From Nitrososphaeria archaeon (GTDB lineage: Archaea; Thermoproteota; Nitrososphaeria; Conexivisphaerales; UBA164), in assembly GCA_029775955.1 (NCBI GenBank), contig JARVJW010000100.1:1-7549 (forward strand): a stretch of DNA of 7,549 nucleotides. The letters are read 5' to 3'. Below the pieces are notes generated by a model. The model was given only the letters and a program-made list of their open reading frames with translations, was not told the origin of the DNA and ran no database searches. The position numbers and the translations under genes are program-made. Positions 6,328-7,549 of the stretch are shown here, in pieces; within the stretch, counting starts at the first letter, position 1, and the number at the start of each line of letters is the position of its first letter.

Positions 6328-7156
6328 ACATTATTTACCATAATAAAGAAACATAACGTTATTCGCTATATAGAGACGAACTTCCCGGTTTATATGCATT
6401 AGCAGGCTGCACAGAGACGATATCCAGAGATCAATGAATATATCAGTAAATTGGGCCATCAAAAAAAGGAATTGGAGGACTCCGGAGAAGCAATGGAAAT
6501 GCTCAGCTTTCTGGTGCATAAAGCTGTCAGCATAATCCAGATAGAGCGGGCCATTCTCATTAGGAGAGGGTCAAGCTTCTCCTGATCAAGCAGCTTGGTC
6601 AAACAGGATATGCTGGCAATGCAATGCTGCATGCAAAGTTTCCTGCAAGACAATTGAGAGGCTGTACTCAGGTAATGATAGCTATTTACAACCTGCATGT
6701 CATGCTATTAAGAAGGAAATCATAGCATCTAATACATGATGGGACAGGCTACTCCCTGACCATCAACTATTGTATGCTAAGAAGCTTAAGGATATGGCAA
6801 AGGCCAATAAGAAAAAAGGCAGCTCTTTGTCCACATCTTTGTCATAATTGACCTGAAGGATGTACATCTTGTTCAAATCAGAAATGAATACCTTTGACAG
6901 GGTAATGGTTATCTCACATAGATGTTGACATATTTGCGGGAAGGTGTACATAATCCCAAATTCAATGTTAAATGGTTCCCAGAAGTGGGACACTATCAAA
7001 GAGTTTGTAACTAAATAAAATACCATGAACAATATCATCAGAAGAGCAATTCCGACGCTTTGCTGCAGAAGATACTGGTTTGCCCAGAGGCGTGATGACA
7101 GAATTGAATACTATGCACCGGTTCACAATCTATTCAACTTGGTAACCATGCAATAA
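6328..7156 (+). pseudogene. Fragmented DDE transposase of the trxB-proximal IS
   Basis: Pieces of one transposase can be read on the plus strand in changing frames. The N-terminal part runs to a TGA at 6583, with a TAG at 6400, and reads RYPEINEYISKLGHQKKELE and then FLVHKAVSIIQIERAIL. The catalytic core begins with DGTGYSLTINY (6738-6770), whose Asp is the likely first catalytic residue. It continues as KLKDMAKANKKK (from 6785), FVHIFVIIDLKD (6826-6861) and YILFKSEMNTFDRVMV (6863-6910), each in a different frame. The C-terminus runs from about 6968 to the TAA at 7154-7156, broken by a TAA at 7016, and contains RRYWFAQRRDDRIEYY and APVHNLFNLV. The final stop lies inside the right inverted repeat, a normal arrangement for a compact IS. 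The gene is not functional. Confidence 0.7.
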
Positions 7157-7171
7157 TAGTGTCCCACACCC
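7155..7171 (-). repeat. Right terminal inverted repeat of the trxB-proximal IS
   Basis: On the minus strand this reads GGGTGTGGGACACTATT, one base different from the left end. It overlaps the transposase stop codon. Confidence 0.8.
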
Positions 7172-7180
7172 GGGGATTTG
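7172..7180 (+). repeat. Right copy of a 9-bp target duplication
   Basis: GGGGATTTG directly follows the right inverted repeat and matches 6299-6307 at 8 of 9 positions. Confidence 0.65.
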
Positions 7181-7275
7181 ATTACAAGGGCTTCGTTATA
7201 TTAGGCCAGTTTTTTGTAAACTAGGTAAGCATGGTGAATGTAAGGTTAAATCGTTTGATAATCAGCACAAAACAC

Positions 7276-7305
7276 GCAACAAAGCATAGTTGAATGTTTT
7301 GTTGC
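7276..7305. other. 12-bp stem, 6-base loop hairpin
   Basis: GCAACAAAGCAT (7276-7287) can pair with ATGTTTTGTTGC (7294-7305) around the loop AGTTGA, with a single G-T wobble. It lies in the AT-rich gap between the 7171 IS end and the transposase fragment at 7381. It is not followed by a clear T run, so a terminator call is weak; it may belong to the third transposable element. Confidence 0.5.
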
Positions 7306-7380
7306 ATTAATTGTACCAGATGATCGAATTTATTTGATAATTTATTTATTAATGCCAAAAATTTACATACCTTGGCAGAT

Positions 7381-7549
7381 ATGGATTGAAAAGAATATAA
7401 TGAAAGGCTTGTCAATGAGCCATTTGATATATTTGTTAATGCTGACCTCCTGATTAACCAAGCTGAGCAGCTGAAGAGGATGAATGAAGGAAAGAGGGGA
7501 AAGCCCTATGCCTACTCTGATGCACTGATGCTACTGGCCGTAAAGGAGT
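7381..7549 (+). pseudogene. N-terminal part of a third transposase, early stop, cut by window end
   Basis: The frame from ATG 7381 reads Met-Asp-stop and then KEYNERLVNEPFDIF, later EQLKRMNEGKRGKPYAY and SDALMLLAV, up to the window edge. I recognise the start of an archaeal IS5-like transposase, whose usual N-terminus is close to DWKxYNxxLVxRGE with a later NKGKRGRPYxYPxS. The TGA at 7387-7389 sits exactly where the family has Trp, so a TGG-to-TGA change is the simple explanation. Past that stop the frame is open for 53 codons. The motifs differ from those of the two decayed transposases in this window, so this is a third element. Its 3' part lies outside. Confidence 0.6.

Larger units (their letters stand above)
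6308..7171 (+). mobile_element. Decayed insertion sequence upstream of trxB
   Basis: The ends are inverted repeats GGGTGTAGGACACTATT (6308-6324) and the reverse complement of GGGTGTGGGACACTATT (7155-7171), 16 of 17 matching. A 9-bp direct repeat abuts both ends. The 864-bp interior carries plus-strand fragments of a DDE transposase in several frames, and is shorter than a typical intact element carrying a gene of this kind, so internal deletions are likely. I would place it near the IS4 group from its DGTGYS motif, but the family is uncertain. Its insertion separated the trxB promoter from its original upstream DNA. Confidence 0.75.

Noticed and set aside
6763..7038. 91-codon minus-strand reading frame
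   Set aside because: It is antisense to the decayed transposase core, whose plus-strand motifs explain the sequence.
7221..7415. 64-codon minus-strand reading frame
   Set aside because: It spans the hairpin and the start of the third transposase; it has no recognisable motif and no good start signal.

Overview
The window looks like a chromosomal segment of an AT-rich archaeon, most likely a Thermoplasmata/Thermoplasmatales-like organism. The grounds are an RPA-type single-strand DNA-binding protein, a small archaeal TOPRIM protein, archaeal TATA boxes spaced for leaderless transcripts, frequent ATA/AGG/AGA codons, and transposase types that I associate with acidophilic archaea. The assignment is by recognition only, with no database search.

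Layout. Positions 70-865 are a decayed insertion sequence with near-perfect 19-bp terminal inverted repeats, carrying a broken IS5-type transposase. Positions 866-1168 are intergenic and end in a promoter. Positions 1208-1606 (+) encode a TOPRIM protein whose 3' end overlaps, tail to tail, the last gene of a five-gene minus-strand cluster. In transcription order the cluster is thioredoxin reductase trxB (6262-5303), an RPA-like OB-fold protein (5300-4068), a UbiD-family prFMN decarboxylase (4035-2752), a DUF126 protein (2755-2351) and a thymidylate-kinase-like P-loop kinase (2354-1557). Positions 6308-7171 are a second decayed IS with 16/17-matching inverted repeats and an abutting 9-bp direct repeat. 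It lies just upstream of the trxB promoter. A third transposase fragment, with an early stop codon, runs off the right edge from 7381.

How the genes work together. UbiD and DUF126 overlap by 4 nt, and so do DUF126 and the kinase, so these three are probably translationally coupled. DUF126 and archaeal UbiD are the small subunit of phosphomevalonate dehydratase and the anhydromevalonate phosphate decarboxylase of the modified archaeal mevalonate pathway, which makes isopentenyl phosphate for lipids. The dehydratase large subunit is not in the window. The kinase has a good P-loop but altered thymidylate-kinase substrate motifs, so it may act on something other than dTMP. trxB and the RPA-like gene form a tight pair in front of this group, and a TATA-like box in the 32-bp gap may give the decarboxylase its own promoter.

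I saw no tRNA, rRNA, CRISPR array or replication origin.
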